Made by a program: the position numbers and the translations under genes. From NCBI RefSeq assembly GCF_036898095.1, contig NC_090725.1, positions 211,541,468 to 211,605,467 of the forward strand: 64,000 nt of DNA, read 5' to 3'. The stretch's first letter is position 1, and the number at the start of each line of letters is the position of its first letter. The notes beneath the pieces were generated by a model. The model made no database searches, was not told where the DNA came from, and was given only the letters and a program-made list of their open reading frames with translations. This DNA comes from Palaemon carinicauda. Taxonomy: Eukaryota; Arthropoda; Malacostraca; Decapoda; Palaemonidae. Positions 23,162-34,815 of this stretch are shown here, piece by piece.

Positions 23162-23467
23162 TTGGAGTCCATGTTATTAATATCAGACGCTGACGATACA
23201 GAATTTACTGCAGACTCCCAGGATAAACTTCAAGCTTTAATCGATACTTCTGGACCAGTCAAGCAGAGAAAGAGGTTTGTCAATAATAAGAAAACTGAGT
23301 TATGGTTATCACTAAAGATAAAACCCACACAAGGAACAGGTATAAGAATCAATGCTGAAACAGTCAAACAAACCGACAGTTTTAATTATTTTGAATGCAC
23401 CTTCACCAGAGATGGGAAATGCGAAAAAAACAAGAGAATAAACATGGCAAAAGAAGCATTTGGCTAA
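23162..23467 (+). pseudogene. LINE-D reverse transcriptase, FADD-region fragment
   Basis: The fragment starts at the catalytic box, here SDADDTEFTADSQDKLQALI, where the normal box is YADD. It continues with a KKTELW and an FNYFECTFTRDGKCEKN segment equivalent to the usual YLG-x-T-I region. It ends in a stop at 23467. Confidence 0.75.
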
Positions 23468-23766
23468 AACAAGAAATTAGTGACCGACTCGAAAATATCT
23501 ATGAATCTAAGAAAAAGGTTTGTAAAATGTTTTGTTTGGTCTCTACCGTTACATGGCTGTAAATCTTGGACCTTAAGGAAAGCAGACGAGGAGAGGTTAC
23601 AGGCTGCAGAAATGTGGTTTTGCAGAAGAATGCTGAAAATATGAACTGAGAGGAAAACTACTAATAACAAGGCATTTGAGAGATTGTGAATTAGGGGAGA
23701 GCTTTTAATTTCAGTGAGACGTAGGCAAGTGCGGTTTGTGGGTCAGTGAGAAGACAAGAATTAGAA

Positions 23767-23769
<3 letters not shown>

Positions 23770-23849
<80 letters not shown>
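23770..23849. repeat. (CT)n microsatellite inside LINE-D
   Basis: A pure CT run of 40 units interrupting LINE-D coding sequence. Confidence 0.96.
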
Positions 23850-23855
<6 letters not shown>

Positions 23856-24030
23856 ATGGAAGAAAGGAAGAGCTAGGCAAAAATATATGGATTGGTGAGA
23901 AATGACCAGGGGGGAAGAAATATCTGCAGCTCAGTTGCTGCAGAAAGCCGGTAATAGAGAGAAACGACGAGCCACGATTGCCGACGTCCTTGGGGATATG
24001 GCACCAGGATTATGATGATGATGATGATAG

Positions 24031-24249
24031 TTGAATTAGTAGTTGGTGAACCGGTAAGGGTGAACTACACTCTACACCCAAACAGGTTTTCTTTGTAACA
24101 ATGTAACAGGGTAAAATACAGTCTCGAGGTATCCAAATAAGTTCTCATTGCAACGTTTAAAACGCTTCCAGAAGGCTAAAATCACTGGCTACAGCGCCAC
24201 ATACAATCACTACACAGCCTCTACAAAATTTATGCTGCCAGAAGACTAT
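24031..24249. other. Unassigned gap
   Basis: Short unique stretch between the LINE-D tail and a (TA)n tract. Confidence 0.5.
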
Positions 24250-24479
<230 letters not shown>

Positions 24480-24482
<3 letters not shown>

Positions 24483-25505
24483 GCACCGGCCAAATTTGTG
24501 GAGAGTCCTCCGTTATTATGGAGTCCCTCTTCAATATGTAAATTTGATTAAGTCTGTTCATGAGCATATCAAGGGCAAAGTTATTATCAAATGAATATTC
24601 AGTAAACAGTGGGAGTACTCCAAGGGAATGTGTTGTCACCTATGTTTTTTATCCTCCTCATGCATTTTGTAATACATAGAAGAGTTGGGGATGGCAGAGA
24701 AGAAATGGATTGGTAACAGGAAATTAGCGGACCTAGAGTATGCTGATGACGCTGTCCTTATTAGGAAAATGCTACAGGACTTGCAAAGCTTGCTTACCAG
24801 AATGCAGGAAATATCACATGAGGTTGGGCACAAGATAAATAGAAGAAAGACAGATGAGAACGTAATATGCAATGGAAGATGAAATATCATTGGAAGGAGA
24901 AAGGATTAATGAGGTGGAATCATTTAAACATTTAGGAGCTATGATCTCTAATACAGTGTCTTTAGAATTAAAGTTTAATGTAAGATTGCAAAAAGTAATT
25001 CAGACCAGGGCTAGGTTATGTAGAATTTATAAATCAAATCGCTTGATATTACATATAGAAATTAGGCTATACATCAGTTTAGTGAGATCGCTGTTACTGT
25101 ATGGACACGAGTCGTGGTACAACAGTGAAACAATATAACAGATTTTGTAGATTTGAGAACAAAAGCCCTCAGAAGAATATTGGAAGTTTAATGACCGGAC
25201 TGGATTAGAAATGAAACTATAAAAGAGATTACTTGAGAGCCATATGCGGATGAGATCACGGTGAGGGGAAGATGGAGATAGTTTGGGCATGCTCTTCACA
25301 CTCCCCAAGAGAGATTAGTTAACCAAACTTTCAACTTTGCTCCAAAAAGCACTAGAAGAGTTGGGAGACCCAGGCCTAGATGGCTGAGGACTATGAAGCG
25401 TGAAGTGGGAATGATGAATGGAGAAGTATGGACTTAAAAGCTCAAGACAAAACCGACTGGCGAAACCTAACTGATGCCTTTTGCGTCAATATGCGTAGGC
25501 GGAGA

Positions 25506-25508
<3 letters not shown>
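24480..25508 (+). mobile_element. LINE-C copy 1, decayed non-LTR
   Basis: Reverse transcriptase pieces on the plus strand: a GVLQG-x2-LSPMF region near 24615-24655, the YADD box (LEYADDAVLI) at about 24736-24765 in frame 24685-24882, and a C-terminal part at 24872-25138 (FKHLGAMISNTV). The 3' end runs to 25508 and abuts (TA)n. The 5' boundary is the (TA)n at 24479. It is colinear with 39640-40059 (both start GCACCGGCCAA). Confidence 0.82.
24685..25138 (+). pseudogene. LINE-C reverse transcriptase, catalytic box to C-terminus
   Basis: Two overlapping frames (24685-24882 and 24872-25138) encode consecutive parts, so a frameshift lies near 24875. The catalytic LEYADDAVLI is intact in the first. 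The second has the HLGAMI and YGHESW landmarks of RTE-like C-termini. The sequence after 25138 is decayed. Confidence 0.78.
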
Positions 25509-25873
<365 letters not shown>

Positions 25874-25875
<2 letters not shown>

Positions 25876-26850
25876 CTTTATCATCATCGACCGTTTCTTG
25901 TTCACTGCAGAACAAACGCTTCAGTATTTTTTCCGCTTGTATCTCTTTATGGTCTTTCTAGCCAGTTTATAATCGCAAATCTTCTTAGTTCGTCAGTCCA
26001 TCGTCTTTCATTCCTTCCCCTGCTTCTTTTGCAATCTCTAGGTACCCATTTTTCTATACTTAATGCCCATCTATTATTTACTATTCTCATTATATGTCTA
26101 GCCCATGTCCATATCTTTTTCTTACATGTTATTAGAATATCATCTACAGTACATTAGTTCGCTCTCGTATCCTTGTTGCCCTTTTTTCTGCCGGTTAATG
26201 TTATTCCCATCATTATTCTTTCCATAGCTCTTTGAGTTGTAACTAGCTTATGCTTTAAGGCTTTAGTAAGGCTTCAAGTTTCTGATGCATAAGTTAATAC
26301 TAATATGACCGTCTCATTAAATACTTTTCTTTTTAGAGAAAATTACATTTTACTTTAGATAATATCATTTTCTTTACCAAAAGCTTTCCATCCCATGCTT
26401 ATCCTTATTTCAATTTTGGCCTCATGTTCTAGGGAAACATTTACTGTCTGTTCTATGTATATTTATTAACAATCTCTAGAGGTTTGTCCATAACCCTTAT
26501 TTAGTGTCTGTCCATTTTTATTGAACATTATCTTAGTTTTATTCATATTCATTTTCAGTTCTACATATCTGCTTTTTCTGTTCATAGCATTTATCATATT
26601 TTGCAATTGTCATCTGCAAATCTCGATGTTAATCTCTATATTTTTTCCAATGTATTTTGTAAAATAACATCCTCTAGTCATGCTGTGAATAATTTAGGAG
26701 AGATGGGGTCTCGCTGTAATTTTAGGATTGCCGTACTTCCCCTATACATATCTTCAAGTGTTGTAACATAAGATTCATCTATTCTTTGTCTTTGAAGGGC
26801 TTTCATTGCCATGTTCTTGTTTAATAGTTTTTAGTATTTCCGTTCCAAGA
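25874..26850 (-). mobile_element. RTE-2 copy a, 3' half
   Basis: A non-LTR fragment on the minus strand. Its 3' end at 25874 (AATCTTTATCATCATCGACC...) touches (TA)n. Upstream are the decayed RTE C-terminal coding region (ALKHKLVTTQRAMERIM-like peptide near 26220-26290) and reverse transcriptase up to about 26850. It matches 31434-32372, 46747-47518 and 51722-53680. There are many stops. Confidence 0.78.
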
Positions 26851-26939
26851 CTCCACCTAGAGATTGGCTGAAAGTAGAGATGACGAGGTTACCAAACGAC
26901 ACCCTAATATTTCCTTGTAAGAGTTTCCGTTAAACGAAA

Positions 26940-28066
26940 ATAAGTTATTGGTTACGCAGTTTAATTAACTTAATTGTTTTTTTTTCAATGCCAAGAAGGA
27001 AGTGATCTCCGTTATTAAATATTTTTTCATTAGCGAATTTAAGAACTTCATTTACCGCGGCCTTTATGAATAATGATTCATCGTCCAGATTGACGAGTTT
27101 TATATTATTGACGGAAGAATTTGACCTAATAGATTTCTGATTAAAATCCTCTGCATGTTTTATGAATGCGGAAGGGAAAGTGCCTAGAAACGGTGACAGT
27201 AAGTCCGCTATCCTTGTTCCATGCATTGCCTTGCAACTTGTCAAAAAAGTATGCAAACTTGCAGCTAAATTAGCCGAGTTCCTTTTTATATAATAACCTC
27301 CGTTTTTCTTCATTGATCCTCTTTTCCGTTATATTCGGGAAGATTTTTACTTGTCTTAAATGTTCCACCCACGACCGAGTGATCGAGTCCGTTTAGGGTA
27401 TAATCTCAGTTCTGGGTGTAAGGAAATCCTGCAATTGTGGGGTTCAGGGACTCCTTAGGAATATGGTGAATAGGGGATTAATACTTTAAAACTTATTTTT
27501 TTTGTATTGCCTGTCTTTCTTATTGATTTAAAGAAGGGTACAGTAATATTACTGGTGTTTTTCATTAATTTTTCATCTTGGTATCATTATCCGAAAGTTG
27601 TTGAGCTTTGTTGATATGTGTCTTTATCAGAAATAAAGATTTTTCTGTATTGGTTGGATGTGGGTATAAAAATGTCATCCGATTTAAGTAAGAAAAAGAT
27701 TTCTTTGTGAAAACTTCTATGGAGTGGATAATTACTTCCATTGCGTTCCATCACATAAATAAATTCATTTAAGATAAATTTCTCTTTTTCGAAATTCATT
27801 TTAGAAAACGGTTATCGAAGTCCACACCATAATTAAAAGTACTCTCTTATCATGGTCTCGTGGGAAACTAAATCTCGATGTTCAGTTATTCGCTCATTAA
27901 CTGTGAGTGGACGGTTCGATAACTTCATTACCTTATTTTCCGCTCCTAAACTATACCAAATACGGCTTCTTATGGCTATTTCGAATTTATTAAGTAATTT
28001 CTCTGAGTGAGTCACATTACTAATAATTGCACCTATCAATATGTATGACAAAAGATGTTTGTACAT
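26940..28066 (-). mobile_element. PLE-2: second Penelope-like element, decayed
   Basis: On the minus strand: an N-terminal segment (27833-28066, with RIWYSLGAENKVMKLSNRPL), a following segment (27587-27799, ending DKDTYQQSSTTFG) and reverse transcriptase with motif A-like NLDDESLFIKAAVNEVLKFA (26945-27313). The layout and motif A resemble Penelope-like elements but differ from PLE-1, so this is a separate family. A piece of the same family lies at 34340-34815. There is no GIY-YIG end. Confidence 0.72.
26945..27313 (-). pseudogene. PLE-2 reverse transcriptase fragment
   Basis: A 122-residue frame, with RNSANLAASLHTFLTSCKAM corresponding to the YKLAKFL region and then motif A with catalytic Asp in NLDDESLF. 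It ends before the YADD box. Confidence 0.7.
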
Positions 28067-28505
28067 ACAGTGCTCTTAACTTTGCTTGTATCCCTCCTTT
28101 ATACATACATACTCATTTTACTTTACTATACGGGCTGCTTTTCTGGTCCTATACAGCAGGGGAACCATACTGTCTACAGGACCTCCACAGTCATTTTATC
28201 ATGTTCGTTCGAAAGCACTCAACATTTCCCACCGCATATTGCTCGTTTATTGTCAAACCCACACTATTGAAGCACTTTGAGAACAGGAAAGTCTTCAGTT
28301 TCCTTTTTAAAGCCTTAATATCTTCAGTCTCTACAATGGCTAGTGGGAGCTTATTGTATAGTCTCGGGGACGCATATTTAAAGTCTCTAGAGCCTCTAGG
28401 GTCTTTGTCTTATAGTATTAGCTTTTTTTGTCTTCTTAGTAGGTACTTTCTTTCTTTCCGTCTTTTCTCCCTCTTTTTTACCAAAGTCTCCCCATAAAAC
28501 CAAGA

Positions 28506-28808
28506 TCAGTCTTTTTCAATTATAATCTTGTCCACCAGTGGACACATGATATCATATTCATGTTGACTCACCCGATTATAGTATATGGTCATAAGGCAGT
28601 CAACACACATAGCATCTAACAAATGTTGGTTATAATGATCGCAAGGACTGCTGATAGCACCGTTTATTTTCTTTGTAACTCCTTCAATAAATAACAAAGG
28701 AGAGAAGTTTGATTTATTCTTAATGTTTATTTCCTTCACCACTGCGTGTTTTTGTAGAGGTAGTCTAAACGTAATAAGTTTGTGTACTGGAAAGATAAGA
28801 TAGTGCAC
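28506..28808 (-). pseudogene. LINE-B ORF2, post-endonuclease linker
   Basis: A 100-residue frame with VHKLITFRLPLQKHAVVKEI, the end of the endonuclease domain, and a following Cys/His-rich linker. The frame then runs through a WFYGE-like segment and a Lys/Arg-rich tract to the deletion point near 28420. Confidence 0.7.
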
Positions 28809-28867
28809 TTCTCTTCTACATTTATATCAGATATAATGTAATTCATTCCCTCACTTTAAACTATGTC

Positions 28868-29065
28868 CTACGTGTACCCAGTTGAAGTAGTTGCACAGTC
28901 AACATTATTCACCAATTGATATGATTCCAATAGCTCACGGAATGCTGAAACATCAAGATTTGATGCGTCATCTATCCAAAGATTGGAATCTCCACAAATA
29001 ATTAATTCATTTTTTTTCATGGTAATCATCTCAATGAGTACACTGAATTCCGAAAACAAATACAA
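28868..29065 (-). pseudogene. LINE-B APE endonuclease remnant
   Basis: A 65-residue frame containing LIICGDSNLWIDDAS, the GD-x-NLWID strand of APE-type LINE endonucleases (the usual Phe is Ser here), and NVDCATTSTGYT, the region before the final active-site strands. Confidence 0.75.
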
Positions 29066-29071
29066 ATTGAG

Positions 29072-29124
29072 TGATTGATTGATTTGAGGATGCCAGAAAA
29101 CCTCAAATCAATCAATCAATCAAT
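29072..29124. other. Hairpin with (AATC)n tail
   Basis: GATTGATTGATTTGAGG (29073-29089) is the exact inverse of CCTCAAATCAATCAATC (29101-29117), with an 11-base spacer. The right half, GATGCCAGAAAACCTCAAATC, looks like a LINE 3' terminus with an (AATC)n tail; a similar terminus occurs at 49800-49830. Confidence 0.65.
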
Positions 29125-29305
29125 ATGCTAGTACAGTATATGTTTTCGAAGGTTTGTAAACTGTTACAATGGATATTAGATTTCAACATTTTCAAATCTT
29201 GTTACACTAGTTCTTTTTAACATCTTGAGATTTGAGTAATCCTTATGAAGGAAGAGCCCGACATCCCCACCAGACCTGCCCTCTCTCAGAATATGAAAGA
29301 AAGCG

Positions 29306-29342
29306 AGTGTGTGTGTGTGTGCGGGGGTGGGGGGGGGGGGGG
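29306..29342. repeat. (GT)n and poly-G tract
   Basis: GT repeats followed by a G-rich run of about 20 nearly unbroken G. It could form a G-quadruplex. Confidence 0.85.
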
Positions 29343-29783
29343 CGTTGACATATCAATGATCTTAGCCTTGTCAAAGTAATTTAACCATGTTTAAGATAAT
29401 GCTAGTATGTCTAAATATTTCTCATTTATCAATTCTTAGATTTGAATAAGTTTATTAGCAACGGATAGTATATTTACATAGCCACAGTTTATGATATCCT
29501 TGGTATCCATGATCAGTATTTTCTTGTAGTCTTTTCATTTCTAATTCATAAGCTTTGCAATTTCTTGAATTCAGTATGTGGTTATTTGGCTTGTTTAACT
29601 TTTTGCAGTTTAAATATTCTAACTGTTGCGAATTTCATTCTTTGCTGGAATGTTTTTTTTTTTTTCTGTACATTTCTTGCAGACTTTATCATCAATCTTA
29701 AACTTACAATCTTTTTCAAAATGTCATACCACTGAGAGGTAGCAGGTAATCACGTGGTACCTATCATGTATGTTATAACTACC

Positions 29784-29972
29784 TCATCGTAACATACCTT
29801 TGTCACCATTATTGAGAATAGCCTTCTGAACTTTAGGATCACATTTCAATACTTGGTGGTCCCACCTGCAGCATTTTTGAATACCAGACTTATCTTTTAT
29901 GTCTTGACATGGTCCAGGCATCGATTTCTTTCTTACTACTTCATCCTCATTATTGTACACATTGCAAATCAT
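29784..29972 (-). pseudogene. LINE-B ORF1 zinc-finger segment
   Basis: A 62-residue frame with spaced Cys and His (CQDIKDKSGIQKCCRWDHQV, then LKC), similar to the CCCH-type fingers of some LINE ORF1 proteins, which bind element RNA. Confidence 0.6.
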
Positions 29973-30206
29973 TATTTTGGGTTTTAGTTTTGCAATTTTC
30001 CTCGTCTCGGTGTCGGTCTTGTTTTCTACCTCCTCTCTGACGTTTTCGTCAGCAAAGTTTACAACATTTCCATTTGAAATTGACCTCGTATTAGGAATTT
30101 GAATGTCTTTAAATGCATGTTCGACCTCATTTTTTCTGTCAATGATTTTAGTTGATGCATTAGTTGATTTTATTACCAGTAAACTCTTTTTCTTTACATT
30201 GTCAGC

Positions 30207-30425
30207 TTACGTCATTTTCTCTGGTTTTTTGTCCATCAGTGTTTGGAGTGTTAACTTAATTGATTCCATATTCATCACTAGATTATCAACTTTCTCAGGG
30301 AGGTCAGTGGTCGAGGTGAAATGCGCTGCGTATGCGCTAGGCTTCACAATTTGGTTTTCTAATTCAGCGATTTTCTCATCACGTTCATATAAATCAAGGT
30401 CTATCATTTTCAATTCTTCCTCCAT
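30207..30425 (-). pseudogene. LINE-B ORF1 coiled-coil segment
   Basis: A 72-residue frame rich in Glu, Lys and Leu with heptad-like spacing (EEELKMIDLDLYERDEKIAE). Position upstream of the zinc-finger segment fits an ORF1 oligomerisation domain. No single motif proves the assignment. Confidence 0.5.
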
Positions 30426-30450
30426 TTTTGGTATAATTGTCTAGTCTATT

Positions 30451-31023
30451 CTGGCTTCATCTACAAATGCAATTCAAGTTTCTTAAGTCTTCATCACTGA
30501 TATTTGTTACTATAAACACATACCTCCTGTGGTAGAACCTTTTACAGTCACGCCCTATTCACCTTTTTAAGTCTCCCCTCGCAGATCCACATTAGGGGCA
30601 ACCAGCTATGCTGTACTTTTACTTTCCTATTTTAGTCTCTCCATGAGTTTAACTAAAAAATTTTCAAAGATTTCACAAACGAGAATTATAAGCTAAAACA
30701 CAGCTCAGGCCGAGAATTCTACAGAACTCCGCGAAACACGTTTTCACTCGGTTAGAACCTTTATTAATGTTTATATGAACAAAGCACATATCGATTCTGG
30801 TCAAAGTACCATATGTAGATCACGACAGAGTTTATGTTAGGGAAACTGGCTGTTTTTCATCTCAAAGATTATATGAGCATAAAAGTTACGTCAGATACGG
30901 CATTGTAAACTTCGGAATTATTGCCCATCTCAAGAGACCCAAGTCCTCGCATCAACGGAAGTGAGTCATATTGCTTTTTAAAAGAGTCTACATAGGAGAA
31001 AGTTTCTAGAATTAGAATTAGAA
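30451..31023. other. Unassigned stretch
   Basis: Possibly the 5' end of LINE-B; nothing recognisable otherwise. Confidence 0.4.
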
Positions 31024-31075
31024 GATATATATATATATATATATATACATACATATACGAACACTAAGATATTTA

Positions 31076-31139
<64 letters not shown>

Positions 31140-31184
31140 GAGTGTATATATATATACACACAAACACACATATACAGTATATAT

Positions 31185-31219
<35 letters not shown>

Positions 31220-31284
31220 CATACATACATTATATATATGTATATATATACATATATACAGTATATATATATACATATATACAG

Positions 31285-31331
<47 letters not shown>

Positions 31332-31334
31332 ATA

Positions 31335-31430
<96 letters not shown>

Positions 31431-31433
31431 TAT
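31024..31433. repeat. (TA)n, (CA)n microsatellite cluster
   Basis: Mixed TA, ACAC and TACA blocks ending at the 3' end of RTE-2 copy b. Confidence 0.95.
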
Positions 31434-31691
31434 CATCATAATTATCATCATCTTCAGTCATAACTCGTCTACTGCAGGACAACGGCCTCAGATATGTCCT
31501 TCCACTCACATCTGTTTATGAGCTTTCTATGCTAGTTTAAACCTGCAAATTTTCTTAGTTCGTCAATACACCTTTTTATCGTCCTTTTCCTATTTTTTTT
31601 TGCAATCTCTAGGGACCCATTCTGTTATTCTTACTGTCCATCTTTATGTCATTCTCATCAAATGTCCAGCCCATGTCCATTTCTTTTTCTA
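31434..31691 (-). mobile_element. RTE-2 copy b, 3' part
   Basis: The 3' end (TCATCATAATTATCATCATC) touches (TA)n. It aligns with 25874 onward and 51722 onward. It is split by SINE-B at 31692 and resumes near 32000. Confidence 0.8.
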
Positions 31692-31999
31692 TGTGGCAAC
31701 ATCTCTGACTGGTGATCGCCAGACTGGGGTTAAAGTCCCGCTCAAACTCGTTGGTTCATTTGGTCGCTGGAACCTCACCAACCCTGAGAGCTAAGGGTGG
31801 GGTGGGTTTGGGGGAACCTATTGGTTTATCTGCTGAGTCATCAGCAGCCACTGCCTGGCCTTCCTTGGTCCTAGCTTGGCTGGAGAGGAGGCGTTGATCA
31901 TATGTGTATATGGTCAGTCTCTATGGCATTGTCCTGCTTGATAGGGCAATGTCACTGTCCCTTGCTTCTGCCATTCATGAGCGGCCTTTAAACCTTTAG
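31692..31999 (+). mobile_element. SINE-B inserted in RTE-2
   Basis: A short retroelement with a tRNA-like start. GACTGGTGATCGCCAGACTG is followed by GGGGTTAAAGTCCC, a mutated B box (normally GTTCGAGTCC), then a long internal body ending GAGCGGCCTTTAAACCTTTA. The A box is missing, so the copy is 5'-truncated. RTE-2 continues on both sides. Confidence 0.75.
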
Positions 32000-32372
32000 T
32001 TTGCTTTCGTATCTTTTTCTGTTATTCCCATCAGTAATCTTGCCATAGCTCTTTAAGTTGTAACTAACTTATGCTCTAATGCTGATTAAATACCTCTCTT
32101 TTTAGAGAAAATGTCATTTAACATTTCATAATCTCCTATTGTCTACGAAACCTCTCCATCCCATGCATATCCTCCTTTTGATTTCAGTCTCATGTTCTGG
32201 AGAAGCACTTACTTCCTGTCTTACATGCGTATATTTATTAACAATCTGTAGAGGTTCCTCCATAACCATATTTGTTGCCACCCTGTATTTCCATTGAACG
32301 TTATCTTAGTTTTACTTATATTCATTCTCGGTCCTATATTTCTGCTTTATTTATTCAAATTTTCGATCATCT
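32000..32372 (-). mobile_element. RTE-2 copy b, upstream part
   Basis: Resumes RTE-2 homology (GTTTGCTTTCGTATC...) after SINE-B and runs to the (TA)n at 32385. It matches copy f at about 51990-52445. Coding remnant only. Confidence 0.75.
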
Positions 32373-32384
32373 TTTGATATATGT

Positions 32385-32541
<157 letters not shown>

Positions 32542-34339
32542 TACAGTATAGTGTGGGTGTGCAAGTGTGTCGTCTGTACTTATTAGCAGTTTTAATGTTA
32601 TCTTGACGTACATGTTTATGACTGACACTGGAAAAAATCCACCCGAGCAATTGTGAGGATACCATCAGTATATTTTGAAAAATAAACACAATATGTATCC
32701 TGAGGCTAATAAACATTTATTTTTAGAAATCAATGTCAAGTACAGAATTCTCCAATATCCTCAGCACAACTTCTGCACCATCGCCTGAGAAAATGCCTGT
32801 TTTAACTATTGAGAGCTTAATATACGTGCGTGTGCTGAGGTGATTAAAATGGGTTTTCGTTCTTCTTGGTGACACTGGTTGACTTCATAACCAACTTTTT
32901 AACAACAAATTTTTATTTGAATTCTAAGTAGGAATAAATATACTTTTCCGATGACTCCATTTTGAGGTTAATTAAAGTGATTACAAATCAGATAGAGGTT
33001 CGAAAGATCAGGGTTCTAAGCTCAGTATTTATGGTTTAAGCATAAGTAGCCTATATATAGATAGATAGTACATAGTATATACGACCACTCCAATATTTCC
33101 CCAATAGATACGAAAAAAATTATACTAAGCGCAGTGTACGGTCGCGAAGTCTTGAAGAGTATATATCTATCCACTATCATTTGAACAATATAATTTATTT
33201 CTTTTGGAGGTCATGGGAACAAATAAAAAAAAAAAAAAACGGCTTTCTTGTAGGTTCCAATCGAAGAGACGTTATGAAAAGTTCGAGGAGGATAATTATA
33301 GGAGAAATGAAACAGTAGAAGTAAAAATGGTGAAACAGCGAGTCGAGACCTTTCCGTACAATACTCGCAATGCTCAATATATCATATTTACTGTCTCCTT
33401 CCGTATCTCCGTTAGGTCTGATCATCGGTTACTTTGTTCTAGAGTTATTTTCCGGTCTGTTTATTTGTTTGATGGCAGGATTGTGAAAGGTTTACACATT
33501 GGATTTTTACGAGCATTTTAGCAAAGGTGGACCTCGCAATTTCTTGCTATTAGATTTTGTGAAATAGAACTGTAACTTACGGAAAGAAAAAAAAAATGGA
33601 GGATGGGGGTCGGAATTGCCCATCCTTGTTTTAAATCGGTCTGGCTTAAGAAACCGCCATCTTATGCACATTTATTGAAAATTTGGTAATCAAATTAATT
33701 CTGTAAGGAAAACCTTATTGGAGATTATTTGTTTTCCTGAGCTATAAGATCTCGCTTGGATCCTAACAACTATTTGATTAATATATGTATTTATAGGAGT
33801 TATTTTTTAGTCATGTTGAATACCAAGTTACATTTCAACTGACAACATACTTGCATACCTAAATTTCATTCAAGAATTCCGTACTGAAAAATATTTAGTC
33901 CTTTAGTTTTTTCTCTGTTATTTGCACATCTTTTGAAGAACTTCCCTCAATGTTACTCCTCTTCTGACTGTTTTATGAAAATAATTATTAATAGTTATGC
34001 AACCATAACATAGCATAAGGAATAGTGAACTTTTTATAAAAAAAAAGAACTTTTGGTATTTTTTGTCATGCGTGATATGAAAACCTAAGCCACCTGCATG
34101 GCTGGAAATTTTCTCAGGATGGACTTCTTTCAGATTTGAATTAGATGTGAAGATCCACACCTTAATGATACGGGTGCAATGAGTTCTGAGAATAATGAGG
34201 GATGAGCATATCTCATGCAGTGTCTGAGGAGTCCCGTTTGTAATGAACTTTATAACTACTGCTCTTTCTATTTCTTACATTATTGAGCCTCTGATTATAA
34301 AATGATTTAGACATCATTTTCTTCTTTCCTTATTTAACG
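32542..34339. other. Unassigned stretch
   Basis: Nothing assigned. A frame at 33204-33521 contains VRSDHRLLCSRV, which resembles the last strand of a LINE endonuclease; too little to call. Confidence 0.4.
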
Positions 34340-34415
34340 CTTTGTAAAGTTATAACTTTACAAAGGAATAAAGAATTTCGTAACATTGCATCTAAATTAG
34401 CGGAGTTCTTTTTTA
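34340..34415 (-). mobile_element. PLE-2 fragment, left of SINE-A
   Basis: Matches 27240-27290 (CTAAATTAGCGGAGTTCTTTT against CTAAATTAGCCGAGTTCCTTTT). Interrupted by SINE-A. Confidence 0.65.
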
Positions 34416-34655
34416 TTATAATTATCATTTTTATTACTTGCTAAGCTACAACCCTAGTTGGAAAAGCAGAATGCTATAAGCCCTAGGGCTCCAATAGGGA
34501 AAATAGCCCAGTGAGGAAAGGAAATAAGGATACTACAAAAAAGTAACGAACAATTAAAATAAAATATTTTAAGAAGAGTAACAACAATAATATAAATATT
34601 TCATATATAGACGATAAAAGAATTCAAGAAAAAAAAATACAAGAAGAGAAATAAG
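34416..34655 (-). mobile_element. SINE-A copy 3, truncated
   Basis: It has the shared tail (GCTAAGCTACAACCCTAGTTGG) and the first part of the SINE body (CAAGAAGAGAAATAAGATA), then stops. It is inserted in a PLE-2 fragment that resumes at 34656. Confidence 0.8.
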
Positions 34656-34815
34656 ATACCAACATACCACCTTCCGTTTATTTCTTCACAAATCCTCTAT
34701 TTCATTATATCCAGCCAGGTTTTCACTTTTATTTCCTAGTCTCAAATGTTCCGCCCACGATCGGTCAATCGATTCCGTTTAAGGTAAATATTCAAAGTCA
34801 TAATCTCAGTTGCTT
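34656..34815 (-). mobile_element. PLE-2 fragment, right of SINE-A
   Basis: Continues the homology with 27290-27410 (TTCCGCCCACGATCGGTCAA against TTCCACCCACGACCGAGTGA), then TCGATTCCGTTT. Confidence 0.65.

Larger units (their letters stand above)
22140..24030 (+). mobile_element. LINE-D: decayed RTE-like LINE
   Basis: Broken reverse transcriptase frames run along the plus strand to a (GATGAT)n tail at 24010-24029. Clear pieces are at 22607-22966 and 23162-23467, with frameshifts between them. The 3' end (CGACGTCCTTGGGGATATGG, then CACCAGGATTATGATGATG) is a familiar LINE terminus in decapods. A (CT)n expansion at 23770-23849 sits inside the C-terminal coding region. The 5' limit is uncertain. 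Confidence 0.78.
28080..30450 (-). mobile_element. LINE-B: internally deleted LINE
   Basis: Minus strand, 5' to 3': an ORF1-like coiled-coil segment (30207-30425), a Cys/His-rich segment (29784-29972), an APE endonuclease remnant (28868-29065), a post-endonuclease linker (28506-28808), then at about 28420 a jump directly to the C-terminal end of ORF2 (LPLAIVETEDIKAL-like peptide, 28260-28340). The whole reverse transcriptase is missing. The type resembles Jockey/CR1-like LINEs with a zinc-finger ORF1. Confidence 0.75.

Noticed and set aside
29072..29124. CRISPR-like or regulatory repeat
   Set aside because: The short repeats are AATC microsatellite units and one hairpin; there are no spacers and the genome is eukaryotic.
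33204..33521. 105-residue frame with a SDHRLL-like motif
   Set aside because: The motif hints at a LINE endonuclease end, but no other endonuclease landmark is present nearby.
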